Assembly (NCBI RefSeq): GCF_005239225.2
Contig: NC_133299.1
Span: 5,150,967-5,214,966, forward strand
Direction of reading: 5' to 3'
DNA: 64,000 nucleotides
From: Populus alba
Lineage: Eukaryota > Streptophyta > Magnoliopsida > Malpighiales > Salicaceae
Below, in pieces: positions 35,917 to 47,677 of the stretch (position 1 is the first letter of the stretch; each line of letters starts with the position of its first letter). The notes beneath the pieces were generated by a model. The model made no database searches. It had not been told where the DNA came from and saw nothing but the letters and a program-made list of their open reading frames with translations. Made by a program: the position numbers and the translations under genes.

Positions 35917-36207
35917 AGGAATGAGGAAAAAAACTGAAAAAAAAAAAAAAAAATAATTGAAAAAACTAAATCATGAAAAAAATAATTAAATGAATTAAAA
36001 TTTTAAAAAAACCGACCGGTTCGGTTCTGTATCGGTTTTATAAGCTTAAAACCGAACCGAACTAAAAAAACCAAGTCAAACCGGAAAAAAAAATCGAGTC
36101 AAAACAAAAAAACCGAGTCAAAACTGAAAAAATAGAGCCAAACGAAAAAAAAATTTGATTTGATTAATTTTTTTAATAAAAACCGAATTGAATTGATCAC
36201 CCCTACC
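35917..36207. repeat. AACCGAACCG-type dispersed repeat
   Basis: Rich in ACCGAACCG, CGGTTCGGTT and AAACCGAGTCAAAAC repeats. It ends in GATCACCCCTACC, whose inverse (GGTAGGGGTGATC) loosely matches TAGGAATGAGG at the left end. Many plant genomes carry such repeats; class unassigned. Confidence 0.5.
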
Positions 36208-36996
36208 AAAGGGTTCTAGCCCTGCCAAAGAAATGGCTTCGCCGTGAAATGGAAAATGACACAGAAATGTACAATGGACGAGAGTGAATCAAAGATGGTC
36301 CATGGCGACGGCTAGTTCATCATGGGCAGATGAAGAAAAGATCAGCATAAGACCAACAGAGAAGTAAGTAAGTGAATGATGGTGGTAGATGAGATTAATA
36401 ATTATTTTTTATATCAGTGCGTCAAATTACATCGAAACAACGAAAACACGTAAAAAAACAAATTTTCAACAAAAAAAAATTAAAGTTTTTGGAAACACAC
36501 GGCCAGCCGTGTTTCCCTAACGCTTACAAGACCAGCTGCTGCAGCTAGTGTAACCATGGAGATTCGGTATATAAGACAGCAGAAGGAAAACCTAGAAATA
36601 ATATACTAACCAGTGAGGTTCCGAAGATGGTACTGGCCATAGAGTATAGCCATCAGCACGTTGTTGCTGTTGTTTTTTTGTCAGATTCATCGCTATTTGC
36701 TCCATTGTTGAAAATAATTTTTTACGTTAATTTTTAAAAATAGAGAGAATGCTTAGGTCAATGACAATAATTCACATTTAACAAATAAATTATCGATACG
36801 TTAAAGCCAAATAATAGATATAGAAGGTTCTAGTTTCTTAATGCACTCAAATTTGTCTCCTTCTCTCTTTTTTTGGAGGACAAATAATAAGGTTCGGTTA
36901 AAGCAGAATTAAGTCCTGCTATCATTACAACTTGCTGTTGTTCAAATCTGGAAATGAATCAGGCTTCATAACTGTAATTCTTTCGAAAAAAATCTC
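36208..36996. other. Spacer and probable 3' UTR of the NAC gene
   Basis: Probable 3' UTR of the minus-strand gene near its right end. No other gene seen. Confidence 0.35.
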
Positions 36997-38987
36997 TTAT
37001 CCTTCTCTTCTACTATTGGAACTAACCCACATTTCGTGAATCCTTGCCATAGCATCATCCCTAAAAGCACTATCTGGAAGGGAATTGCGTAGATCGTCAT
37101 TCAACTCCTGATGATTATTAAATTGATTATCATTATTGGGCTCCACAAGATGATCATTGCCCTCCATATTATCCACAGGCAGCGTGGCCGGCGGCATGGA
37201 AGAGATGGGTCCGTTCAATCCGGCGTCATGCATAGTCAGGGGCATGGAGGAGGAGCTGGGTCCATTCAATGCTGCTAAGTGCATTGTAGAGTGGGGTTCA
37301 TTCAATCCTGCGGCGAGCATGGTCAGGGGCATGGAGGAGCTGGGTCCATTCAATGCTGCTAAGTGCATTGTAGAGTGGGGTTCATTCAATCCTGCGGCGA
37401 GCATGGTCAGGGGCATGGAGGAGCTGGGTCCACTCATGAATCCCCCGCCATGCATGGTCAGGGGCATGGAGGAGCTGGGTCCACTCATGAATCCCGCGCC
37501 GTGCATGGTCAGGGGCATGGAGGAGCTGGGTCCATTCAATCCTGCGAAATTCATTGTCGAGGGCATGGAAGAACTTGGTACAGCGAATGCTACTCGTTGT
37601 GAAAATCCTCTGCCAGTACCCTCATTTGTAGGCAATGTATACATTGCTGGTTCCATCATTGCCGCAATCTGATTACTGTTGCCACCAAAACAGCGTCGAT
37701 TCATGTTGTAATCATAACAAGGTTGGATTCCGTTAAAGTAAACTTCCATTGTATCACTAGTAGAAGCGGCGTGAGTGGCTGGTTGCTGAGAACTATCATT
37801 ATAAGACGTGGAAGCATCATTTCTTGAACCTGCGGGGCCATGGCATACAGGGTTGCCATCGTTTCTTGATTTTTTACCAGTCTTCATAGGTTCTGCCTTT
37901 GGTTTCCCTCCTTTAAGGTATATTCTACATAAAATACAATCATTCAACTGCAACAAAATAATATGTCCATCAGGGAAAAAAACCAAAAACAAAGAATCAT
38001 TGTTCAAAGTAGAGAATAACTAATCCATACCCTCATGCCTTTGGCATTACTTGAAGAAACATTATTAGATGTAGGATAGTACTCATGCATCTTCCACTCT
38101 GTTCTAGTACCACTTTTCCCTTTCCCTACGTAAAAATCTAGTGATCTTCTTTCGACCATCGTGTTGCTGTTTTCGTCAAGGATTTTTGTATCTGGACTTC
38201 CAGTAGGCTTCCAAAATCCACCAGGCACTCCTCGATCAGGTCGATTCCCATTGGGATACTTTCTGGATCTAGTAGTGAAAAAATACCACGCATCTTCTCG
38301 ATATAGCTTATACGTTTCTGATCATACACAAAACAAAAAACAAAAAACTGTTCCATCAGGCACATTATTCATGGATCAATGTAACATTGTTTTATACACA
38401 AACAGGCATTAACCAAGTATTATAACATATATACACAAGGAAGCAATATACTAACCAGCAAGTGTTTGTGGATGGTATTCGTAAATGTTAACCTCGTGAA
38501 TACGGTTCTTAGGCAATGGTTCATTCCTAATCTTTTTCATCAAGTACTCCACAACCAGCTCTTGATCAAGAGGGAAAAACCTGATTCCGGGTTCCATGCC
38601 ACGAAAATATGGATCAATGTAGTTCCCATCATCTACATTAACACGACCTACAAGAACCAATCGTTAGAATGTTATTATATAACTCACAAACCGATCACTA
38701 TACGAGTGAGAAGCTTTTAGTTTCAAAGAAAATACAAGAATAAAACTACGCACTGCCATAATATTAATTTAAGAATACTCACTAGAGGATCCTTGTGGCT
38801 GTGGCCGGTCAAGGCGATTAACCAAAGTAGTCCGTGAACAGGCCGTGATCATGGCATTGTTGGGCGGCGTACTAAACTGATCAGGAAACATGTCATTGTC
38901 GTTGCTGTCACGGTCACTTGCACCCGCTTTCATCTTCTTACTGTTCTTGTAGTTAGACATGCTAGACTGGCCATTATTTTGCTGCAT
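36997..38987 (-). CDS. NAC-domain transcription factor with N-terminal extension and repetitive C terminus
   Basis: Four exons on the minus strand, 38987-38783, 38647-38456, 38317-38031 and 37947-36997, join in frame through GT-AG introns to 544 residues. The NAC domain spans about 86-240: subdomain A GIRFFPLDQELVVEYL, subdomain C-like WYFFTTRSRKYPNGNRPDR and GGFWKPTG, subdomain D-like TEWKMHEY, subdomain E CILCRIY. Differences from the usual LPPGFRFHPTDEELV and HEYRL mark it as a divergent clade. The domain follows an ~85-residue extension, whereas most NACs begin with it. The C-terminal half is built of 17- and 28-residue repeats (GPSSSMPLTM core) and is low-complexity, as expected of an activation region. 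Acceptor choice for exon 4 rests on the phase and CRIY continuity. Targets are unknown. Confidence 0.85.
37190..37600 (-). repeat. Coding minisatellite in the NAC C terminus
   Basis: Units of 51 bp (GPSSSMPLTM plus a seven-residue GAGFMS-type spacer) and 84 bp (the same core plus a LAAGLNEPHSTMHLAALN-type spacer, two near-identical copies). All lengths are multiples of three, so copy-number changes keep the frame. Protein residues about 345-480. Confidence 0.85.
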
Positions 38988-39846
38988 AGCTGTAAAAAGC
39001 TTCTTTCTTTAGAGGATACAGAGAGGATTAGGTGCTTAAGAACATAGCTGAAACTTGTGTGCAGGGAGGGGGATATAAATACGTTGATCCTCAACCTGAT
39101 TACTAATACGGAATGGACAAGGTTTTCTGTGTTCTTCAAGGCTTAAAAGAGACCAGGAATTCTTTGATTACTTTTATTTTAAAATTGTAGATAAACATTA
39201 AGCTCAAATTAGCAGCCTGTACTGTGAAGACCCGAAAATACAGGAGTTCATATTCCGTACAATTCTTCAAGTAACCAATCAGTAAATTGAGAAGATATTC
39301 TCTAGAGAAAAATATAGGAGATAGTATTTTAAACTGATTGAAATTCGGATGAGTTCAGGATAGGCCTGGATGTGGGCTTGGCCCACTCTTTTTATTTTTA
39401 TTTTTCTTAAATGGGCATTCTCCTTGCGACACGCCATGCAAGGTTTGATCTTCGATTCAAGATTTGTCTTCACTGCCGAAACCTAGCGATCTTGAGTTTG
39501 GTCCCTCAAAGAAGAAAATTTATTTTTCAATTAGGCAAACAAGGAGTTGATGTGATCAGGCCATTTGCTTCGGGCCCGAAATAGATCATTGCTTCTGAAC
39601 TTTTGGAACTGAATGAGGCCCAAGCTCTGGCCTTTTGGGATTCCAGCCCACATATAGAAATTGACTTAAATTTATTTATTTTTTATTTAAATTATCTTTT
39701 ATATATTTTCAGATAATTTTAAATTATTTATATCAAAAATATTTTAAAAAATAATATAATACATCCGAGTTTGTAAACCCAAGCTATCGCTCCAATTTGT
39801 AAATAAGTAAATAGTGCTGATGAAAAATGTAGATGCTCACAATTAC
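38988..39846. other. NAC upstream region with many GGGCC/TGGGC motifs
   Basis: Contains GTGGGCTTGGCCCACTC near 39370, AAATGGGCATT near 39410, and GGCCC/AGCCCA motifs near 39572, 39617 and 39647. These are site II-like. They do not sit immediately before a recognised gene, so they may be the promoter remnant of a lost gene. Confidence 0.4.
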
Positions 39847-40210
39847 CTTCCTCAGCTCTGCCAACCGCTTGCTGTGGTAAGAGCAAATAGAAATCCTCCA
39901 TTGACGAAGGATCTTTGGGAAGAATCTGAGACTGGCAAGTTGAACAAGCAGTATTGAACATTGAACTTTGGCAACTCTCGAGGCTGCTCAAACTCAAGAA
40001 ATCAAGATTCTTCTTGCAAATGGGACAGAACAGCTCCGCCGAAATAGTTTCCTGAGGCTTTAGATTGTAGCTCTTTTGAGTTTTGACGCCTTCGAGTGGC
40101 CAAAAGGAACAGTGCCACCATCAATTCCAGGAATCCTCTGTTGAATTCAAATGGAGTATGCCTTCCAGCTGTTCGTACAGTCGCGCACTCACGAGAAGGA
40201 TACTCTTCCT
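39847..40210 (-). pseudogene. Orphan exon encoding a Cys-rich (CxxC) segment, with an internal stop
   Basis: On the minus strand a TTTTGGGTTTTAG acceptor precedes 40210 and a GTAATT donor follows 39847, so this looks like one internal exon of about 364 bp. One frame reads SARLYEQLEGILHLNSTEDS, meets TGA, then continues through WPLEGVKTQKSYNLKPQE, LFCPICKKNLDFLSL and FNTACSTCQSQILPKD. The CPIC...CSTC spacing suggests a small zinc-binding fold. I do not recognise the family, and no partner exons were found on either side. Probably a gene fragment or relic. Confidence 0.4.
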
Positions 40211-40350
40211 AAAACCCAAAAGGTTTAACAATAACCTGCTAATTAATCTTCAAGAAAAATAAGGGCAGAAAGAAATGCCAGAAACATTATACATATACAT
40301 AGAAATAACACAATTAAAATTCTCTCTCTATCCTCTCTTTTTTTGTTTTT

Positions 40351-40520
40351 GGTAACTCGAGGTGTCCGGACCAGCTTACATACACCACGATTAATTGAAC
40401 ATCCTGCAAGACCAGTAAGCATGTAAGACACCACGAGGATGATAGGCGTGCACAGTAAAATTCAAACCCATGCGCAGTGAAAGGGAACAAATCTCTTCCA
40501 CCGTTGGACCACATCCCTCA
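40351..40520 (-). mobile_element. Third SINE (Au-like), minus orientation
   Basis: Read on the minus strand: a start region GTGGTCCAACGGTGGAAG (A-box area), GGGTTTGAATTTTACTG (B-box area), then GTGGTGTCTTACATGC and a 3' end GTAAGCTGGTCCGGACACC. A poly-A tract follows, seen as the T run at about 40338-40350. The 3' end matches the Au-type end of the SINE at 29625. Possible TTCTCTCTC duplications flank it but lie in low-complexity sequence. Confidence 0.72.
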
Positions 40521-41284
40521 GTGCTTTTCTCTCTCCTCCTCCTCCTCTTTTTTTTGTTTTAACTGTCATGGGTACATAGCATTAACAAATCTATAATTTT
40601 CAGGTTTTTTTTTTTAAATTTTTTTCTCTTTATACTAGAAGTTTTTATTATTTTACACTTAACTATGATTACTTTTTTCTTATTTTATTTTATAATATAT
40701 TTTAGTTTTTTTTTTTTCTTTACATATTCATTTTGAAAAAAAAAATATTCTTTACATTTAAATATTTATCACTTTATACTTGACTTATTTATACCATTCT
40801 TTTTGTTTTTATTTTTATTTTTTTTCTTTAATTTTTTTAAAATTATTATTAAAAAATAAGAAAATGATGTTTCAATGTTGCAATTACAACATTATTTTAT
40901 TTTTAAACTGTGTTTAAAATAAGATTGAGATTTACAAGTTTTTATCAACATGTGTGATCATTATTATATTTTATTATGTATAAATAATCGATTTATTAAT
41001 TTATAATTTTATTTTTTTATTAGTTATAAAAAATATATTAATAAAATCTACATATAAATTTATTTACATTTAAAAAATTATTTAACTACAATTAAGCGTG
41101 AATCATCGTCCTCCTTTACGAATCAATTGGTTTGGCAACCTAAGGAACTGCAAGCCATGGTTTTTATCTTGTTTTCTTTTACTTTGTGAGTTTTTGATGG
41201 GTTGTTGGACATCAAAGTTGATTTAACAGAGGTTTTCAGGTCCAAAGATCTTAGAGTTTTTTAGCTGAGGACTGGTTGGACGTG
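40521..41284. other. AT-rich spacer
   Basis: Long T/A runs (for example 40604-40625). No gene recognised. Confidence 0.45.
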
Positions 41285-41289
41285 GAGAA

Positions 41290-41737
41290 TGTGATATCTT
41301 ATATTGATGGGTGTGGATTTAATAAATGATCTTGTTAAAAGTGTTGGTTGCTAAAATATTATACATGTTTTGGGGTGTTAGGTTTAGAAGTGAGTTCTCG
41401 TCACCAAAAACAAAACTATAAGAACGATAAGGCTCAAAGCGGACAATATACAACATGTTTGGTTGGGCTGTTATATTTAATATCAGAGCTGACTTTATTG
41501 GCTGTTCGGTTGTGCCGACAGGGTCGTTAAGCTCGTTAAAAGGAGTGGATTATAATATCTCATATCAGCGAGTAAAGATTTGATAGCTAGTCTTGTTAAA
41601 AGTGCTGGTTGCTAACATGTTGTATAGTGTTTTAGAGCGTTAGATTTAGAAGTGGGCTTGCATTACTAAGAACAAAACTATAAGAACAGTAAAACCTAAA
41701 ATAAATAATATACAATATGTTTGGCTGGTCTATTATA
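41290..41737 (+). mobile_element. Complete TRIM (miniature LTR retrotransposon), 448 bp
   Basis: Two direct LTRs, 41290-41475 (186 bp) and 41551-41737 (187 bp), are diverged but alignable: both carry CTTGTTAAAAGTG, GGTTGCTAA, AACAAAACTATAAGAAC and ATGTTTGG. Only 75 bp separates them. It holds a primer-binding site TAATATCAGAGC (41478-41489; 10 of 12 match to the initiator Met tRNA complement TGGTATCAGAGC) and a purine tract AAAAGGAGTGGA (41538-41549) just before the second LTR. The 5-bp duplication GAGAA lies at 41285-41289 and 41738-41742. There is no coding capacity, as expected for a TRIM, so it must have moved with borrowed enzymes. Divergence between LTRs implies an old insertion. Confidence 0.87.
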
Positions 41738-41742
41738 GAGAA

Positions 41743-43140
41743 TTTTTATGTAAATGAAACTAACATGGGTAATTCAAGCCAACTTTTACTTGCGATTTTC
41801 ATATATATATATATATATATTTTTTTTTAATCTAAAAACTTGGTTCAAAAGGATAATTATAAAGTTTTTTTTTGGGTATATTTTACTGCACATAAATTCT
41901 AATTAATCATAATTAGGATTTTAAAAAAAGAAGAAGATAAAAGATGAGTTGTTTTTACTGGTCTCGTCATAATTTTTTTCTTCAATGGTGGTGGATTAGC
42001 TATTGTCATATTGATTTATAAATTTATTTAATAATGAAACAAAACAAAACAAAGGATGATTTTAGTTGCACTCAATTTTCATTTATATGAGATGGTTTCG
42101 AAGATTGTTGAGCATCACTCCTGTGCTAAGAAACTTGGGAATTGTCCTCTTTTTTTTTTCGATTCAACCACCTTTTTTTTTGTAATTTCAATTTTATTTT
42201 TTCTTTATATTTTTTTAATAATTTTTCAGTTTTGAACCGGTTAATCGGATCATATCAGGATAATTTTTAGATAATTTAATTTTAAATTCGAGTTAAACAA
42301 GAAGATGGGTCAAGATTTTTTTTCTTATCAGTTTTCATCATTTTTTTTCTCAATTTCATCATCGGATTTTTTTTTACCAATTTGTTAAGTTGTTTTTGGT
42401 TTGACCAAGTCAATTGAGTTAGGATAAGTTCTATATCATTTAATTTTAAACTTAGATTAGATAAGAAATTGTATCATGAGGGTTTTTATGTCAAATTCAT
42501 CATTTTTCTCTTTTCCCGATTTCATTCTTATATATTTTTCACCAATTGATTGTATATCTTTGGATTGACCAAGTTAATTAAATTATAACATGACAACCCC
42601 CACATAATTTAATTTTAAACTGGAGTTAAATAAAGAGTTAGATAAAGAGATTTTAAGGTTAACTCGTTAATCCGGGTTTAATAAAAATACAAAATATTTT
42701 TTTATGACTTGAATATTTTTTTAATAATTTTTTAAAAATTAAAACTTGGAACTATCAACTAATATCTTCTAAATAACTTATTTTTTTAAAAAATGAACTT
42801 TGGGATAAAGTTGATACATTCTATTGGGTTAGTGGGGCTATTCAATATTTAGCATGATTTTCTTTATGGTTTTGAAGGAAATAGTAATTTCCATAAGATA
42901 ATAGTAAAATAAATATAGAAAAAACGACTGCAATTTAATAAAACAAAACAAGATTTTGATTATTATACATGAACTTTGAAAATTATAAAAACAATATTCA
43001 AATTAAAGTTTCAAACATAATAATACTTATTTGTGTACAATAATTATTTTTTACTACACAAAATTCGATATTAATATTATAGAAAAGAGAACATAGCTGA
43101 AATTTTGTTAGTTATTATTATTATTATTTTAATTTTTTAT
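41743..43140. other. AT-rich spacer
   Basis: TA run at 41802-41821, repeated T-rich segments around 42160-42560, and an ATT trinucleotide run near 43112-43126. No gene recognised. Confidence 0.45.
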
Positions 43141-43154
43141 GAAGGCTCAAATTT

Positions 43155-43222
43155 CAACGGGCTGGGTTGGTTTTGACATAGAAAGATCAATTAGGGCTTC
43201 TCGGTTTATGGGCTAAAACCCC
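43155..43222 (+). promoter_or_regulatory. Site II and telo-box-like motifs upstream of RRP43
   Basis: CGGGCTGGGTTGG lies near 43158. TGGGCT at 43209-43214 runs straight into AAAACCCC, a telo-box-like sequence. Site II plus telo-box pairs are typical of plant ribosome-biogenesis and RNA-processing genes. A non-coding leader exon follows, ending near 43351 before GTAAGC, and the coding exon's segment starts at 43960. Confidence 0.5.
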
Positions 43223-44018
43223 GGACGGAAAAATTAACTCTGCTAAACCTCTAGTCCCCGAACTTCACACTGCTTTCGAGCTTTACATGTAAACTTGGTT
43301 CTCTGTTCAAGTTTCAAACTTGATAGCCACCAACAGGCAACAACAAAAGCTGTAAGCCCATGTCAAGGTTTTCACTGATTGGTCATTTTTTCTTCTCTGT
43401 TAGTTTCATGTTTAGAAAATAGAAAGTAAATTATGGGTTTTCATTTGTTTTCTTTTTCATTTTTGTTTGATTGGGTTTGTTGGTTTTTGGAAGTGAAGTG
43501 TGCAGGAAGATGAGAAAGTTGTGATTTTGTGTTCCATTTCTGTGTGTTTTTCATTCAGACTTTACACTGCTGCTTAGCTCTTTAACAATGACACTGCAGC
43601 CTGTGCTAAGAACCTGAACTTAAATAAGCTTCTGTGTTTTGTTAGAAATATTTTTTTTTATTGCTTTTGTATTGTTGTTTAATGTTTGTTCAAATAAAAG
43701 GAATTTGGGATGTGTGTTTGTTGTGTTTGGTGTAAATTTGAGTGCATATGAGCTGCTTTGGTTTGGTTTTGAATTCATGGTGGATAAAGGAGAGATCAGT
43801 CTCTTGTGTTTTGTGAAATTATCTAGCGGGTTTGAGAAGCTATTTTATATTTTAGCTTGGATGAATGCTTGAAAATATAGAAATCTTGGTTATTGGACAT
43901 ATGGGAGTGTTTAAAACAATGTACTTTGGTAGGATTGTTAATTTGGTTTTACATTATAGGTTGCCTTTCATATTCAAGAGCTAAGGGAGCTTTTCAGAAA
44001 TAAGCTGAACAGAGTCGA

Positions 44019-47000
44019 ATGGGGGTGCCAGATGCCTCTGGGGACTTGTCATCGGAGATGGAGGTGGATGCTTTCAGACACCTCTTCCCTCTTCGCTATT
44101 TTGAGCGTCATCTCTCAGAATCTATACGCCCAGATGCAAGGCCTCTTGGAAGAGCTAGAGATACAACATTAGCCCTTGGTTGGCTTAGCATTGTTTTAGT
44201 CTTAGTTTCTCTCATTTTCATGTTCCTAGGTAGATATCGCTCATATAATCTTGATGATTGAACTGAATGTTATTAATATGTAGGGGCTGTTGCATCTGCT
44301 CATGGGTCAGCATTGGCAAAGATTGGTTCAACTGTTAGTCTCCTCCCCCTCTCATGTGTGTCTAAATGTGCATGTTTGAGTAATCTTATTCAAAGTCATG
44401 TACTTTCTTTCTTGCGCAGACCATGTTGGCTGCCATAAAAATGGAAGTGATGATCCCTTCAACAGAGTCACCAGACGAGGGCTGCATAGGTTGTTAGCCA
44501 TGCACTTTGAATTTTGTTTATCTTCTCTTTTTTTTTTTAATTTTCACGCGTATGTACCTTTTTCTCTTGCTTTGATTTATAGGACGTCAATACATGAATC
44601 TTGTTTTTTTCAGCTATTGATTTCCACATGCCTCCAATTTGTTCTCCAATTGTTAGGCCTGGTAGGCCTGCTGAGGCAGCACCAGTGATATCAAAGCAAT
44701 TATCTGATACCATATCAAGGCAAGTGAAGTTTTCTGCTTCTATTGACTCCCCCCAACCCCTCATTTTGCATGCAGAGATGTGTGTCTCACATAAGCTTCA
44801 CCTTTTAGCTTATTGTGTTGGTTAAAAAAAGCTGTTAGCCTATTGAAACCAACTTGCTCTATTTGTTTTTAGTGGATTCATAACTTGTTCATTAATATTC
44901 CTCATGCATTGTCTATCATTGACCTGTTACAGTTCTGGCATGATTAATCTAAAGGAACTGTCCTTGGTCAGTGGAAAAGCCGCCTGGATGGCTTACCTGG
45001 TTAGTGGTATTGGTTTTCACCTTCTTTCTTAATTTTTGGCTTCAAAATTAAGGTGGTCACTGCCTGTTTTTCTCTTTTCAATCTTTCAAAAGCAGAAATG
45101 CGTTTAATGTATATTGGTCATTGATAAGATTTTTTCCCTTTATAGTGTTCCAAAAAGAGTTAGCATCACTGCCTGTTTTTCTCTTTTCCATCTTTCGAAA
45201 GAAGAAATGCATTTAATGTATATTGGGCATTGATCAGATTTTCTTCCTTTATATCGTTCCAAAAAGAGTTAGATTTGGCATACTTTGACAACTATGATAT
45301 TTGTTTTTTCCTGCTGGATGAAAATTAATGAGTCGTATCTCCTTGAAGGACATCTATTGTTTGGATGCTGATGGTGCTCTTTTTGATGCTGCACTACTTT
45401 CAGCTGTTGCCGCATTCTCTCATTGTAAGACTGCATCCTTTTCATGTTCACATCACTTGTGGCCAGTTAAAGTGAAAGGCATAGACTAACAAGAATACTT
45501 GCCTAAAGCCCATATACCTCATTCCGCAACATTTTTCCCTTTATTCATTTACTGTGAAATCACTTTCCATGGACACTGGAAGATTGAATTTGATTCATTT
45601 TGTATTAGCTATTGAAATGCTATCATGTGTAGATTTATTTATATCTATTCCAGTGGTTTGTTTTTTTTTTTCATTAATTCAAATTAAATGATAGGTGTAT
45701 TGGATTTGCTATGATACAAAAGTCTTTTTTTTATTGGAAAAAAAAATGTAAATGTATTCTTATATTAGAAAAATGTATAAAAATGAATATTTACGTTTTT
45801 TAAATTATTTTCAATTTTAAATATAAGAATAGATAGCATAAGAGACAAGGGATAATCTATAAATTTTGACTTTATTTAACTTTATCTAATTTTATTTTTT
45901 TATTTTCAATGTTTTTTATTTGAGAATCTTTTCTATTCTTATCCGATCCGATCTGATCTGATCTGTTCTTCTTTTTTTTTTTTGTTCAAAATTGATTAGA
46001 AATTTTTCTATTTTGTTTCTTGTTAGTTTAATGTTTGGATATGTGTTTGGTTCTCCAGTGGGTTAACGCTCCTGTATTCTTCAAAACTCAACCACTCAAA
46101 AGAGTCAAGGATTTAGTAAAACCCAGTTTAGATATGTAAGAACAGGTTCCAAAAGTTCTTTGTTTTCTTTCTATAGAAATTTACTGAAGTAGCTCTGGTT
46201 TCTATATGTCCAAATAATTATGTCAAGGAAAGCCAGTTTCTTGTGAATATCATACGGGCCTAAAAATGTCGATCATGAAGATCATGGTTCTTTGATGATT
46301 TGAAATTATCTGATCTGGTTTGTCGATTCAAAATCCTTTGATTTGAGAATTCTGTATAGCATTATATTCCAGATAATTTCCATGGTATCAATGGCTTCCC
46401 ATATATTTGGTACACAATAAGCCTTCATCACTTTGCTAGCCTAACAAATGACAGAAAATGTGCGGTGACACCCAGTTTTACCTTTTTTTTAGTTATACAG
46501 CTATTAATTATTCCCAATGCAAAGTAGCATTGGTAATTTGTTGCCTTTTCTCCTTATGAGTTCAGTCCAAGCTCGAACACTTTCTATGATGTTAGTTTGT
46601 TTCACTGGATGTGATTTTGTACAAATTAAACTCTGCTTAGCATTCATATTTGTATCTGTAGCTATCTTTATTCATTATGGAAACTTAATATGTTGCAGTG
46701 CAAATCCCCATAGTTTCCTTAAATGATGATGGAAAAATAGTACTTGTATCGGAGGAAGATGAGGGAGCAAAATTGGAGAAGGAGCCTGTCAACAAGGAAA
46801 AGAGGAAGCTCAAACTAAGCAGCATTCCATTTTCATTAACATGCATACTTCATAAAAATTACATCTTGGCAGACCCCACTGCAGAGGAAGAGTCCATCAT
46901 GGAAACTCTTGTAACTGTGGTTTTGGATTCATCTGCCAGACTTGTATCTTTTTACAAGCCAGGTGGATCATTTCTTGCCAATACATCAGCTGTCCAGGTT

Positions 47001-47677
47001 AGTTAGTGCTTTTGATAACATAGATCCATGGCTCCCAAAATATAATTTGATGTCGAAGTATCCACTTAAATTGTCATAAAGATAGGAAGTAGAACAGTCT
47101 GTCCTTTAGAACCATGGCAATGGAAGCAACAGGCACATTTGGTTCTCTACATCGAGATAAATCTGTTACCTATTCTGGGGAGTGGCATTGACTTGATGAT
47201 AAAGTTTTCACATTCAAGACTCTTAAAAGTTTTGAACTACTGGGGTTTGTGTGGAAATTGGAAATTTTGACATGGCTTACCTTCAAATGCCCAGATCATT
47301 TTAGGAATTCTAATCCTTAACAGAAGTGATGTTTAATGAGGTAGATCTGTTTGGCTGGGTTTTCTTGTTCCAAATGTGTTAAAGACAGTACACAAGAGCA
47401 GATAGCTAGGAAGTGATATATTCAAGCCTTTCAAATAAAACCAATGGAACTTTCTATTAACGTATAGGATACATTTCTAGCCATTTGGTTAGAACTCCTA
47501 GTATGGTTTGCATCATCACTTGTTTCTTGGTTAGACATAAGTGAATAGTGAGATGTTTGATGCTTACAAAGAAGTGGCTTGCTGAGGTTGCAGGATTGCG
47601 TTGCATTGACAAGGCAGAGAGTCAAGGAACTTCAAGAGATTTTAGACGAGGCCATTTCTGGTATGGAGATCGACTAA
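44019..47677 (+). CDS. RRP43: Exosome complex subunit RRP43 (RNase PH-like)
   Basis: Eight coding exons: 44019-44178, 44284-44333, 44420-44489, 44614-44719, 44933-44999, 45349-45424, 46699-46997 and 47594-47677. All join in frame to 303 residues; Arabidopsis RRP43 has about 302. Conserved segments are RHLFPLRYFERHLSES, RPDARPLGRARDTTLALG, IPSTESPDEGCI, DIYCLDADGALFDAALLSAV, IPFSLTCILHKNYILADPT and an RVKELQEIL tail. This is the RNase PH fold of the six-subunit exosome ring, which is catalytically inactive in eukaryotes apart from plant RRP41. It acts in nucleus and cytosol in 3' RNA processing and decay. Intron 4 has a GC donor (AAG|GCAAGT at 44720). The start ATG follows a 5' UTR intron. Confidence 0.93.
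45058..45272 (+). repeat. 109-bp tandem duplication in an RRP43 intron
   Basis: CACTGCCTGTTTTTCTCTTT through CCAAAAAGAGTTAG occurs at 45058-45166 and again at 45167-45272, about 90% alike. Entirely intronic. Confidence 0.85.

Noticed and set aside
37157..37672. Plus-strand frame of 171 codons rich in RGMEELGP
   Set aside because: It is the antisense of the NAC coding minisatellite; the minus-strand frame links to a NAC domain through proper splice sites.
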